The notes below the pieces were generated by a model, which was given only the letters and a program-made list of their open reading frames with translations, had not been told where the DNA came from and did not search any database. 64,000 nucleotides of DNA from Yponomeuta sedellus (Eukaryota > Arthropoda > Insecta > Lepidoptera > Yponomeutidae): assembly GCA_934045075.1 (NCBI GenBank), contig OW203736.1, positions 21,367,805 through 21,431,804 of the forward strand, given 5' to 3'. Shown one piece after another: positions 53,503-63,762 of this stretch (position 1 is its first letter; each line of letters starts with the position of its first letter). The position numbers and the translations under genes were made by a program.

Positions 53503-54033
53503 TGAGGCGTATACACGTAGAACGCTGGCTACCAGCGCCGATCTGCCAGCGCTTATCGGAGCCGGTCGGCTAAGGCAACAGCTGCACAAAGAAAGAAGGC
53601 AGAAGCCGACTGGCAGTCTCTCTGAGTAGCACGCAAAATGTCGACATCGTCTGGCCAAGATTTTTTTTCTGTTAGAAAATGTGTTTTTCAAAATTCGAAA
53701 ACAAAGTACCTATGTACGTCCCATGAATAAAAAAGAAGAATTTTCGGGAAACATCATCATTTACTTCAAGACTTGAAAGTGGATTTACTGAACACTAATG
53801 AAATCAAACTGTCAAAATCATTTTTATTAACGCCAAAAAAGTGTCGTTGACTTGCAAACTGCATGCAATGCAAACTGCAAGCAATTCACAGCAAATTGCG
53901 GCTTATCGGAACTTTTCGGCGCTGGTTCGGCACAATGTATAGTGACTGCCTGCGCTGACTACACGCGCGGACCTGTTCCGATAAGCGTTGATAGATCAGC
54001 GCCGGTTGCCAGCGTTCTACGTGTATACGCCTT
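53503..54033. mobile_element. TIR element of about 530 bp nested in Rep-C
   Basis: AGGCGTATACACGTAGAACG and the inverse CGTTCTACGTGTATACGCCT bound it, with similarity extending about 40 bp (CAGCGCCGATCT / AGATCAGCGCCGG). The target duplication is probably TTT. No transposase frame. Confidence 0.8.
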
Positions 54034-54049
54034 TACAATACTCTCTGTA

Positions 54050-54945
54050 CTATTTTTATTTTTAATGCACTAACCCGTGCTAAGGACAAATTTAAAAAAC
54101 CTATTTAGAGGCTAAAAAATTCACCCATGCCGGGATTCGAACCCGCAACCTCTAGCTATCCGTGCCAGCACTCTACCAATTGAGCCAATGGGCGACTCAC
54201 CGGCATCAGTGAAATTTCGAACCTCTTTACACTATTCTCTGTATTACGTACAGGCAGCGACATCTGGCTTAAGCAAATTGCATCACTTACAGCCCCGACT
54301 ACCTACTTTGCAGTTAGGTTTTAACATCGGAACGATATCACTGTACCCACATGATTACACTATTTTTATTTTTAATGCACTAACCCGTGCTAAGGAACAA
54401 ATTTAAAAACCTATTTAGAGGCTAAAAATAAGTAATGCAATTTGCTTAAGTCAGATGTCGCTGCCTGTACGTAATACAGAGAATAGTGTAAAGAGGTTCG
54501 AAATTTCACTGATGCCGGTGAGTCGCCCATTGGCTCAATTGGTAGAGCGCTGGCACGGATAGCCAGAGGTTGCGGGTTCGAATCCCGGCATGGGTGAATT
54601 TTTTAGCCTCTAAATAGGTTTTTTAAATTTGTCCTTAGCACGGGTTAGTGCATTAAAAATAAAAATAGTATAATCATGTGGGTACAGTGATATCGTTCCG
54701 ATGTAAAACCTAACTGCAAAGTAGGTAGTCGGGGCTGTAAGTGATGCAATTTGCTTAAGCCAGATGTCGCTGCCTGTACGTAATACAGAGAATAGTGTAA
54801 AGAGAATAGTTCGAAATTTCACTGATGCCGGTGAGTCGCCCATTGGCTCAATTAGTAGAGCGCTGGCACGGATAGCCAAAGGTTGCGGGTTCGAATCCCG
54901 GCATGGGTGAAATTTTTAGCCTTTAAATAGGTTTTTTAAATACTC
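54050..54945. repeat. Rep-C cluster: one inverted and two direct units
   Basis: tRNA-like parts on minus at about 54110-54200 and on plus at 54520-54605 and 54830-54920. The inverted unit and the first direct unit share the private GGGTGAATTTTTTAG. Units join tail to body through ATAGTATAATCATGTGGGTA. Confidence 0.85.
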
Positions 54946-55435
54946 TCTGTATTACGTACTTTAGTAAACGAGATTCTACCGGTAAAGTATGACTTTTTAG
55001 TCTAAAACTGCCATATTCCCGTAACTGAAGTAACCTGCGACACTATTTTAAATAACACGCTGCCAATTTAATAAACAAAATTCATAAACTTGAAAGAAAA
55101 TATCGTGTTACGGCATAAAATGTGAATTTTAAGGTTAGAATCTTGTTTACTAAATTGGACTAGTAAGGAGAAATAGACTGTAGTGAGCACCTCGCGATAC
55201 GATTAAGTGGGGGTTTCATCGGATCGTCCACCAGAGATTTATTTCCGATTTATTGTAGCATACGCCTGTCTGGCGACGCGCGTCTGACGCGCGCGTGACG
55301 CGGTGCTTGCGCAACGGCGCGACGCGACGATTGCTTGAGGCGCTGATAACAGCTAATTGAGCGTCTTTAGCGAAATCTGGTTGCTATATTTGTATTTTAC
55401 ATGGAATCAGGCGTTACTTTGCGGAAATCCATATA
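54946..55435. other. Intron with a CG-rich repeat-like stretch
   Basis: 55180-55345 contains GACGCGCGTCTGACGCGCGC and GGCGCGACGCGACGATTGCT, likely an element not otherwise represented here. Confidence 0.4.
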
Positions 55436-55717
55436 AAAATGTGAAAATTACTTTGCTAAATTGCGGCAAAAATCCGACAAGCACCATGCGGTTAGTTAAT
55501 GCACCTCCCTTCCTCTAACTTTTTCAAGCAGAAGCGAGACACGAACACACCACCACCGACACCAACACTTGTGTGAGAAAATACGCGACGCGTTTGGCCT
55601 CGCGACACGAGGCATCCTCAGGCTCACAAGGGCATGCACTTGTGAGCCTGTGAATGACTCTGAGCCTGACTGTGCTCGTGAGATTTGGCGGAATTTTGCA
55701 AAGTAATTTTCACATTT
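55436..55717. mobile_element. TIR element (MITE) with inner hairpin
   Basis: AAATGTGAAAATTACTTTGC and its inverse GCAAAGTAATTTTCACATTT are exact ends. CAGGCTCACAAG and CTTGTGAGCCTG form a hairpin at about 55619-55650. Confidence 0.75.
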
Positions 55718-55944
55718 TAATGATATTTGTATTTAGTCTTTCCTGGTTTTTCTTGGTTTATTGGCAGCCGCCAAAAGAAAGATAGCCGAATTTGTTGCAA
55801 ACCTCCGATAGGAGACGGCACATAAAGATGAAGAAGGACAAAGGCTTCTCCCATGACTTCCAGTCCTCTCTGTCCTAAGCCATCCTCTCCCATACGGGCA
55901 AAAAGGTTGAGTGGTCATCCCGCCATCTTCCCGTTAATAATGCA

Positions 55945-56155
55945 GATTACGACCTCTGTGGGCGTAGCGGTAGCGCGTCTGCCTACCATGCAAGAGGTCC
56001 CGGGTTCGAATCCCGGCTGGGAACAAAAAAAAAAGCCCAGGTCTTGGATGTTTACATGTTTATGATGTCGTTGTTTCTGGTTTCCACGACACAGGGTATC
56101 CTAGTGTGGGGCCAATGTATGTGCTTGTATGTAAATGTTATGTGATATACGTGCT
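55945..56155 (+). repeat. Rep-D SINE, full length
   Basis: GACCTCTGTGGGCGTAGCGG, TCCCGGGTTCGAATCCCGGC, A-run, GATGTTTACATGTTTATGAT, GTAAATGTTATGTGATA. Confidence 0.88.
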
Positions 56156-56361
56156 AACGCAGTGCACATGCCTTCTCTTGGAGAGAGAGTATGGGCTTAA
56201 TCACCACGCCACATCACGCATCTTCAAGGGCGGATCACATCTGCAATATTCTTCGCGTGGAGCATTTAGTGGCAATTTTCGGCTATCTGTCCGAACCCAT
56301 AATTTTTACTACAGACCCCCTTTTTTGTACTACAATATACCAAACATATTAGATATGTTCT

Positions 56362-56640
56362 TCTTCTTCAGGCTATATTATGTGGTCCGCTGCTGGACAT
56401 AGCCCTCCCCTAATGAGCGCCATAGCGCCCTGTCTTCAGCTTGCCGCATCCAGCATCTGCCGGCAGTTTTTCGCAGATCGTCATCCCAGCTGGTCGGAGG
56501 GCGTCCTACACTACGTTTGCCGATTCGCGGTCTCCACTCAAGAACACGTTTACTCCAACGGTTGTCGATTCTTCGCGAGATATGGCCAGCCCACTGCCAC
56601 CCATTAGATTTACTGTAGTAAAAATTTAAATAATAATTTA
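56362..56640 (-). mobile_element. RTE-type LINE ORF C terminus
   Basis: The minus strand reads WQWAGHISRRIDNRWSKRVL, EWRPRIGKRSVGRPPTSWDD and RALWRSLGEGYVQQRTT. This is a well-known RTE-type reverse transcriptase ending. Its last codons and 3' tail (AGGGCTATGTCCAGCAGCGG..GAAGAAGAA) are the Rep-B tail. Confidence 0.85.
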
Positions 56641-56689
56641 AAATACATATGTCATATTTGTCTCCGAAGACGCTATAATCACAAACCCA

Positions 56690-56748
56690 CCTTCCTTCAT
56701 TTCCTTTTTTATGTACAATAAAGTATTCTCTATCTATCCCTTGATAAA
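56690..56748 (+). mobile_element. Rep-G LINE 3' tail scrap
   Basis: TTTTTTATGTACAATAAAGT and TCTATCTATC. Confidence 0.6.
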
Positions 56749-57850
56749 AAAATGCCAAAGTTACCTTTAAAATAATTGTCAATAGTTGCTTAAAGTCATT
56801 GTTGCATTATATTTTGAATAAATTTACTAGGTTTTTATTAAATACTCTTTAAAATCTACTTCACTAAAATTGAGTGGCGCTTAAGAAAGAAAAGCCCTTC
56901 GTTTTTATCCATATCCAAAAGTTATAGCTGGGGTTTATGTCACAACCTTTGTGCCCTGCAAATTTTGTTTTATCATACACCCTGGGGATCGAACCGCCGA
57001 TCTCTCTCACCAAGCCACCGCTCCACCCTCTGCGCTTAGCGTAGGGTGAAGGGCGGCCATCTTGGAATAGCTCGGCGGCGTGTGTCAACTTATTTCGAGC
57101 GCATTGTTGAGTAGGTCACCCGCTAGCACGCAGGAAATCATTCCTAGTGCACGCAGCGACTTTGCCGCCGACCGACCATTAAATCTATTTTTATGTTTTT
57201 ACTTCTATTATACCTTTTTCTACACTATGCGCATTTTTTAATAGAATTGCGTCTTTGTCGACGGCGATGAAGACGAGATGTTGACGAGAAAAAACATGAA
57301 TTAAAGATACCCAAAAGTTTTCTAAGGATCACCAACAAAATGACAAAATAAAAACTGTATTTACACGGATTTTACTCGTTTAATTTTACATTTTTCCGAC
57401 GTTTCGGTACTTTTGCAAGTATCTTGGGCCTCCGAGACCAGTTTTATCTCGTGTTAAACTTAGAAAAATTACATAAGTATAAAAATTAAATCTTAAAAAT
57501 CGACGAGCTCTCTCACTTTTAGGTAATCACAACATTCGTTAGTAATAAGGTAACAACAAAAAATACTATTAATTGGGCAGTCCCACATAATAAATATTAC
57601 CTACAATAATAAATTTATGCAACTTAAGCTGAAGGGGTCACAAGACTTTAAAGTTTCAGTCTTAGTAACGCTGGTGATGCAATAGAGGTTTGTCAGGATT
57701 GTGGCAAATGACAGAACCTGATTCCTACCCGCCCCTACGGGATTCAAGATGCTGTATCATCTCGTCTCATGCCGAAAACACTGGCAGATGGACTTTATAG
57801 CCTAATTCTGCACTTCTGCATGAGAAAAATTATTTGTTATATTACCATAG
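56749..57850. other. Intron with scattered repeat scraps
   Basis: 56975-57025 looks like a decayed tRNA-like SINE head (GGGGATCGAACCGCCGATCT). 57385-57455 has TTTCCGACGTTTCGGTAC. 57690-57755 is a degenerate Rep-F tail. No exon. Confidence 0.4.
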
Positions 57851-57867
57851 ACCACAATCCATGTATT

Positions 57868-58012
57868 ACTATTTTTAAAAACCTATTTAGAGGCTAAAAA
57901 TTCCACCCATGCCGGGATTCGAACCCACGACCTCTGGCTATCCGTGCCAGCGCTCTTTCCAACTGAGCTAATGGCGACTCACCGGCATCAGTGAAATTTC
58001 GAACCTCTTTCA
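57868..58012 (-). repeat. Rep-C copy, 3' part
   Basis: AAACCTATTTAGAGGCTAAA, ATGCCGGGATTCGAACCCAC, CAGTGAAATTTCGAACCTCT. Confidence 0.85.
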
Positions 58013-58136
58013 CGGTTCAGCCAGTCCATTTATGGAATGATCTGCCCGTGGAAGTGAGAAAAGCAAAGTCCTTGGCTTGTTTCAAGGCATTGGTGAAATC
58101 CCAATTTCTCACTGGATAAACTGGAAAACTGTTGCT
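58011..58136 (+). mobile_element. LINE ORF C terminus
   Basis: The plus strand reads TVQPVHLWNDLPVEVRKAKS then LACFKALVKSQFLTG and stop, the usual LINE ORF ending. Confidence 0.7.
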
Positions 58137-58150
58137 TATATGTATTTAAT

Positions 58151-58568
58151 ATACTATTTTTATTTTAATGCACTAACCCGTGCTAAGGAACAAATTTAAA
58201 AACCTAATTAGAGGCTAAAAATTTCACCCATGCCGGGATTCGAACCCGCAACCTCTGGCTATCCGTGCCAGCGCTCTACAAATTGAGCCAATGGGCGACT
58301 CACGTATAATAATGTGGGTACAGTGATATCGTTCCGATGTAAAACCTAACTGCAAAGTAGGTAGTCGGGGCTGTAAGTAATGCAATTTGCTTAAGTCAGA
58401 TGTCGCTGCCTGTACGTAATACAGAGAATAGTGTAAAGAGGTTTGAAATTTCACTGATGCCGTGAGTCGCCCATTGGCTCAATTTGTAGAGCGCTGGCAC
58501 GGATAGCCAGAGGTTGCGGGTTCGAATCCCGGCATGGGTGAAATTTTTAGCCTCTAATTAGGTTTTTA
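58151..58568. repeat. Rep-C foldback with perfect tRNA-like arms
   Basis: The minus-strand unit (about 58197-58304) and plus-strand unit (about 58462-58568) are exact inverses over about 106 bp, including private variants (CTAATTAGG, CAATTTGTAGAG). The upstream body lies between. TATATGTATTTAAT flanks both sides (58137-58150, 58569-58582), a candidate 14-bp target duplication in an AT-rich context. Confidence 0.88.
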
Positions 58569-58814
58569 TATATGTATTTAATTATATAAGTATTTATTTT
58601 TAGGTATTTATGTATATTATTATTTAAGTACATTTTGCTTACCTATATGTATTTAATTGTATATGTTTTTTTTAGGTATTTAAGTATGTATATTATTATT
58701 TAAATATTTGTACCTTATATCGTAGGTAATTATAAGTAATCATAGTCTCGCACTCTTTTGCTGTTTGTTATCAATATAATTTTCGATTTAACTATTTATG
58801 TACATGCACCACGT

Positions 58815-58942
58815 ACCGACTCTGGAAGAGATCGCTCTTAGCGATAAGACCGCCAATTGTATAACATTACTAAGATTTAAGAATCATGGTTGTAATATTT
58901 TTCTGGTTGTGCAATAAAGTGTTCTCTATCTATCTATCTATC
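58815..58942 (+). mobile_element. Rep-G LINE 3' tail
   Basis: CGACTCTGGAAGAGATCGCT, TAAGACCGCCAATTGTATAA, GTGCAATAAAGTGTTCTCTA, (TATC)n. Confidence 0.75.
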
Positions 58943-59968
58943 TTTGTACAATACAATGGCATATTGTAGCCTCTAAATAGGTTTTTAAAAATTGTCTTTA
59001 ACACGGGTTAGGGCATTCAAAATAATATAATTGTGTAGAACCCACAGATTAACAAGTAGAAAGATAAAAGACAAGGAGAATGCACTTCTAGGCCGATCTT
59101 GCCAAAGAAATGAAAGTCAATAACGGAGGGGTAGGCAGCGATCAATACGTGCCATTGTCCAAAATCTTGACAAACCAAAAGCTAAAAATAAAAATCACCA
59201 CAATAAACTTCGTGTGGAGACCTGAGTTTCTGAGGTATTCGAACTTGAGCACTTGAAATTGTCAATGAGCAGAAAACCTGTGACCTGCAGGAGCTGCTTT
59301 GTTTATTTTATTAGATATCATATTGATATGTGTAGTTAAAACAATTGCGTGTTCCCCTATCGTTAAATGAACTACCTTAGTAGTCATAAAAAATGTTTGT
59401 AACGTAATTGTTTACTCTTTAAGCTATAAATAGCATCTTGTTGTTTCCATATTTTACTTAACTCTAAGTCTAATAAAGTAAATACAATTAATTTTGATGA
59501 CAGTTTATACACTTATTATTTTGTGTAAAAGCTGTAACTGTTATAAATCATGTTACTTAACAAAGAATTTTGAAAATCAAAAATCAATTGCGTGTTCGAG
59601 TTTTGTAGCAAAACTTTTCCATTGCCAAATAACATCTAACGAAGCACTAGTAAAAGCAACTTTGACTTTGGAACGAAGTATTTCATTACTCATGCAATGG
59701 CTCGTACAAGACAATAAAACGAAACTGTTATGATTATTGCGCCTTCAACCATTTAGTTCCTAACTGACTGCTTCTGCTATTCCCAGACGTCTAGTTTTCA
59801 GAGACGTATTAGAAACGTGTTTTGAGCTTTATAGATGCTGGTGGTGAGGTTATATTTCTGTGGAAACCGTCAGTTTAGTAGTAAAATCAATTGGCACTGT
59901 ACTAGACCAAGTGCAAAAGTGTCATGTTCGTGTATCCTTATTAGCGAAAGTCTGGAGACAATGAGGGA
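58943..59968. other. Intron with repeat scraps
   Basis: 58965-59035 is a Rep-C tail; 59200-59285 holds a Rep-H scrap. 59494-59733 (plus) is open for 79 codons without a domain. Confidence 0.4.
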
Positions 59969-59969
59969 C

Positions 59970-60160
59970 TCAACATATATTTTACATAACATTTACATAC
60001 ATGCACACACATTGCTTCTGGCCCCACACTAGGATACCCTGTAGAAACCAGAAAAAACGACATCACAAACATGTAAACATCCAAAACCTGGGGTTTTGTT
60101 TGTCGCCAGCCGGGGTTCGAACCCGGGACCTCTCGCATGGTAGAAGCGTTACCGCTACTC
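59970..60160 (-). repeat. Rep-D SINE
   Basis: ACATAACATTTACATACATG through GCCGGGGTTCGAACCCGGGA to GAAGCGTTACCGCTAC in reverse. Confidence 0.85.
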
Positions 60161-60192
60161 AACAATTTACAATTTGCCATCTTTGATTTGAT

Positions 60193-60275
60193 AAGGTTAG
60201 ACCAGGAATTGCTACTTCCCACGATCCTGAATATCTTTCGTTTCATCAACATTCATTAGTCGCTGCATGCAAGCA
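60193..60275 (-). mobile_element. Rep-F LINE end, degenerate
   Basis: TTGCTACTTCCCACGATCCT, TTTCGTTTCATCAACATTCA, CGCTGCATGCAAGCAC. 60276-60780 is unassigned. Confidence 0.6.
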
Positions 60276-60782
60276 CATAGGTTTAAAGTACTTTATATTT
60301 GCTCTTTGCTATTATTTGCTTCCATTTTCGCTCGTTATATTTCGAAAATTTTTAATTTAGTAGTAGTAGTAGATAAGTTAAATTATAATTTGGTCACTGA
60401 ACGCAGTTTTTCAATAAGCTTATTTAGAAAATTCGGTTACTAATTCCCTTTCTACCAATAACATCGTGGTATCACTAGATAGTTCCCGATATGTACCCCG
60501 CCGGATCTTAGTCTAACCTTAACGTGTTAATCCAAAGTCTTCTAACGATCACTAAAGACTAAAGTATCGATGATAATTCTGGCCGTTTTTGCGTCAAACA
60601 ATACTCTATGCAGCGGGGCCTCACTGTAGTCTGGTTGCGGCTGTATAATCGATTGCCACACGGCTGTAAACAATTGGTGTGCGGTGATTACTTGTGAATG
60701 TTAGCGGCTTGAGACCTCATTACTGTAGTGTTTGAGTGGTGTCGCAGAAAGGTCCTGTTACACAACTCTTATACACTTAACT

Positions 60783-61035
60783 TTTTAGCCTCTAAAATAG
60801 GTTTTTTAAAACGCTTATACAACACTAGCGGACTCCGCTAACTTTATTTTGCTATATTAATTAGCCATCGATGGCAGCCATTAAGCCAAGTCAAAGGCAT
60901 TAGGGTGGCTTGAAAACTTCTGACAGTAAGACCAGCCACTAGTCTCCATAAATCTGGACTTGGCCCCTGTGGCCTATACCTTCCTCAGGAAAGCGGCCCG
61001 TGCCCTTCGGTGGGGATATAATGGGTTGATGATGA
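60783..61035 (-). repeat. Rep-C tail scrap and Rep-A copy
   Basis: 60783-60815 is TTTTTAGCCTCTAAAATAGG. 60868-61035 is a diverged Rep-A in reverse (GGTGGCTTGAAAACTTCTGA, TCGGTGGGGATATAATGGGT). Confidence 0.7.
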
Positions 61036-61194
61036 TGATTAATTAGCCTACAAACTATACTCAGATCTACCAAATATAAAAAAAACTCCTACATTTAAGT
61101 TTAGTTTTAGTTTTTACGGGTCGTTGCTGAAAATCAGCGCTGCCAAGATCACTGCGTGGACTTGGTTGCAAAATGCTGAGCCTCGACCCTTTGT

Positions 61195-61250
61195 CTTAAT
61201 AAGTCAATAAACGCAGTCTATTCTATTCATTCTATTCATAAAAATTTCAG
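61195..61250 (+). mobile_element. LINE 3' tail
   Basis: TTAATAAGTCAATAAACGCA and (TTCTA)n. Confidence 0.5.
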
Positions 61251-61299
61251 CCTTTTCGAACGCAAGAACAAGTCTCCAGCGACGGAATAAAGCAGCTAA

Positions 61300-61795
61300 A
61301 TTCGGAGTGTCTGTTAGCAACTTTGCAATTTTGTATTATTATTTGGCTGATGCGGAAAATTTGCGTCATGGTCCTCAACGATCGCGGCAGAATGCTGAGC
61401 GGCGGTCATTTTGCTGCCATTTTATACTTATTTCCGGTAGTGAGTACTCTTTGCAAACCCTAATTTATACGCTAAACCATGATTGTTTTTATTTTCATTG
61501 TGTTCACCAGATGATCGGCTCGAATGCACGCTTTCGTCGTCAAAATTCCAAGAGAATCCGCACCAAGCGATTTGCAAAATCGCTGGAGATTCAATGGAGA
61601 TTCGCGAATTCTTTTATAATAAGAGCAGCAAACTTGTGGAACGTTGCCATCGTCTGTCTTTCCGGAGACATATAACCTGTGAGTCTTTAAAAGTAGAGTT
61701 AACCTTAACAGGTATAGACCCCGTCTTCGCTTACTATCAGGCGTGACTGGGGTCAAGAGAAACCTTGTCCTACTTAAAAGAAATCTATTCTATTT
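61300..61795 (+). mobile_element. LINE ORF C terminus and tail, frameshifted
   Basis: FANSFIIRAANLWN then, in another frame, ITCESLKVELTLTGIDPVFA. The shared tail CAGGCGTGACTGGGGTCAAG links it to 50203-50490. It ends about 35 bp past the exon 1 donor. Confidence 0.65.
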
Positions 61796-61831
61796 TATAC
61801 TTTCTGTAGTAGAATGAAGGTTGCCACTCAC

Positions 61832-61988
61832 CCTCGGGGATCTTGATGGTGGCGGCGAGGCTGAGCTGCTGCAGCCTCGCGAGCGCGGCCTGCTGCAGCG
61901 CTCGCCGCTCCACCTCGCTGAGAGTCAGCAGCGAGGTGTCGGTCAGCCGCACGCAGCGCCCGCTGCCGTCTGCCCAGCAACAGCTGCC
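61832..61988 (-). CDS. ARHGAP6-like: RhoGAP gene exon 1 of those visible
   Basis: Encodes visible residues 1-52 and one base of codon 53. It contains DTSLLTLSEVERRALQQAAL followed by ARLQQ and ends IKIPE. In ARHGAP6 a similar LSE-ER-LQ-ARLQQ segment ending in IPKD sits upstream of the GAP domain. The donor GAGG|GTGAGT is strong. The acceptor TGTGCAG| at 61989-61991 gives phase 0, but its pyrimidine tract is poor. The frame stays open upstream to a Met at 62049-62051, so a longer exon or a start there is possible. The exon is GC-rich in an AT-rich setting. Confidence 0.85.
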
Positions 61989-62082
61989 CTGCACATAATG
62001 CGCGACGTCATCACACCAACACTGGCAAAAGTTGCGAGGAACAATGTACATAAATAAAATTTATCTGTAGGCAAACATGGTA

Positions 62083-62355
62083 TAGGACCGCGGGGGCCAA
62101 GTCCGGATTGGTGGAGGATTGCAAGACTAGTGGCTGGTCTTACTGCCAGAAGTTTTCAAGCCGCCCTAAGGCCTCTGACTCGGCTACCATCTATCGACGG
62201 CAGCCACCAACTGCTTAACGTGCCTTGCGAAGCACAGAACCGTTCGGAAAAATGCCACTTGCGTTAGTCATAGACAGTTTACCCATCCATACACTGAACG
62301 CGCCCTGTGTTGCTTAACCTTCGTGATCGTTTAAGATCGCTTAGGCAGCTGGGGC
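62083..62355 (+). repeat. Rep-A copy, diverged
   Basis: GGGGGCCAAGTCCGGATTGG, CAGAAGTTTTCAAGCCGCCC, TGCCTTGCGAAGCACAGAAC. Confidence 0.75.
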
Positions 62356-62364
62356 TACGAGCGA

Positions 62365-62455
62365 TCCTTAGATAGATAGAGATAGTAAAAACTTTATTGT
62401 GCATAAAAATGGAAATTACACAGATACTTCATAACCTAAGAGTACATACGGCAAC
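62365..62455 (-). mobile_element. Rep-G LINE 3' tail
   Basis: TTAGATAGATAGAGATAGTA, TTTATTGTGCATAAAAATGG, ACCTAAGAGTACATACGGC in reverse. 62456-62810 is unassigned. Confidence 0.75.
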
Positions 62456-62811
62456 AGGAACAGCGACCATATACCTCTGTAAGGATGAAATTAGAGCAAT
62501 GATAATTCGCTTATTAAACAACATGAATAAATTCCGAGAGGAATGACGACAATAAACCGTCTTCAAGAGGAGCATAACCGCTCTGTGAAGAACATGACAA
62601 CCACTTAGAAGAAGAATAACATTGCAAGGTTACTTATAGTATGTAAATCCAAAGGATAGAGGTACTATTAAAAGATGTCGGAGAAAGATACGCAGCATAG
62701 AGGTACACAGGAAAATTGTAGACTCATCCAGGATTCAGGAATCCATGTAGAACTTGTAGGAAGATGACGGCAGAGCGAGATAGACAGGGATAGAAGCTAA
62801 AAGAGAGGAAA

Positions 62812-62839
62812 GAAGCTATAGTCGCCACTATAGCTTCTT
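62812..62839. repeat. 12-bp perfect hairpin
   Basis: AGAAGCTATAGT and ACTATAGCTTCT around CGCC, next to the exon 1 relic. Confidence 0.9.
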
Positions 62840-62866
62840 CTCGCTCAGCGTCAGCAGCGAGGTGTC
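62840..62866 (-). pseudogene. Relic of RhoGAP exon 1 (DTSLLTLSE)
   Basis: 27 bases on the minus strand encode DTSLLTLSE, identical in protein to exon 1 positions 61914-61940, with 25 of 27 bases the same and both changes synonymous. It is preceded by an acceptor-like TTGTTCAG|GAAGGT in frame and followed by KKL and a stop. It lies about 0.9 kb upstream of the real exon. Confidence 0.65.
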
Positions 62867-63511
62867 ACCTTCCTGAACAAGACATCTAGCTCCTTATTAA
62901 TAAAAAGTTACTGTTTTAATTAGGACACTGCCTTGAATGAGAATAGAGCTAAGGTATCTCTAAGGTAAGTGCGCTCATTTTTATATTGGTAAAATTGTAG
63001 AAGGCCAAAGTATATTCCTCAATCCATCCATCCATCTATAGTACATCCAAATAATACGTCACGTTCGACGCTCAAAAATTAACGTCGGTTTTATTTGGCG
63101 AGCCCCATTTAGCACCTTTTAAATCCTATGGTATGAATCTAATTTTCTAGTCGTGTCGAAAGAGTCAAAGTCTTAACCAATGCGTAGGTATATTATTGTT
63201 CTATGCTTCATTTAACAAAATTAAATGTTTTAAGTTTAAAACTGTTTTACAAGATTTGAATGACTTTATTCGTTAGTTTCTTCTCCACAAAATCTATTAA
63301 TTGTGAAACCCTTAGTTTCAGCCCTTAGCTTGGTAAAGTTCCCATAATCACTAAATAAAATTCACTTAGTAAAATCCCATAATCACTTAGTAAAATTCTC
63401 AAATCAGAAACCGGCCCTATAAAACCAAAATGTTTACTTAATTTTCAATTTTGTGTTTTGCGAATGATTTTTATGTGTGCAATACAGTTTAAAGTAAGTA
63501 AACGTTAAAAG
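62867..63511. other. Upstream intron or flank, nothing recognised
   Basis: AT-rich; no promoter or exon evident. Confidence 0.45.
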
Positions 63512-63762
63512 CTGTGTGGTGTCGGCCTAGAGAATAGCACCAACCCAATTCTTCCCGCGGGTGTCATAAAAGGCGACTAATGGACACAAACCGGGGGGTG
63601 AGCAGTAGCGCCCCCTGTAGTACAATTCCACCGAACTGCGATCCCCAACCCACATGCCCAGCGTGGGGATTTCGGGCATTACCCCCTATAACAGCACAAC
63701 GTGGCGCTCTTTAGGGGAGGGCTATGTCCAACAGTGGACTAGTATAGCCTGACGAGGAAAGT
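63512..63762 (-). repeat. Rep-B copy, full length
   Basis: GCTGTGTGGTGTCGGCCTAG through GGGCTATGTCCAACAGTGGA and GCCTGACGAGGA. 63763-64000 is AT-rich and unassigned. Confidence 0.85.

Larger units (their letters stand above)
144..61988 (-). other. ARHGAP6-like: ARHGAP6-like RhoGAP gene, 5' end outside window
   Basis: Nine coding exons on the minus strand: 61832-61988, 41059-41163, 20094-20230, 8693-8863, 4517-4667, 3805-4027, 2929-3096, 893-991 and 144-324. Their lengths sum to 1392 nt, or 463 residues plus a stop, and all eight phase joins agree. Every inner boundary has AG and GT, and most donors are GTRAGT. RhoGAP proteins speed GTP hydrolysis by Rho-family GTPases at membranes and the actin cortex. 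Residue order follows vertebrate ARHGAP6 as I remember it: a LSEVER..LQ segment, a Lys/Arg-rich segment, a VFGVPLAQ segment, then the RhoGAP domain. The start codon and any earlier exons lie to the right of the window, and extra phase-neutral exons inside the long introns cannot be excluded. Substrate GTPase and expression cannot be read from the sequence. Confidence 0.9.

Noticed and set aside
59494..59733. 79-codon plus-strand gene
   Set aside because: AT-rich, no domain, no splice or promoter evidence.
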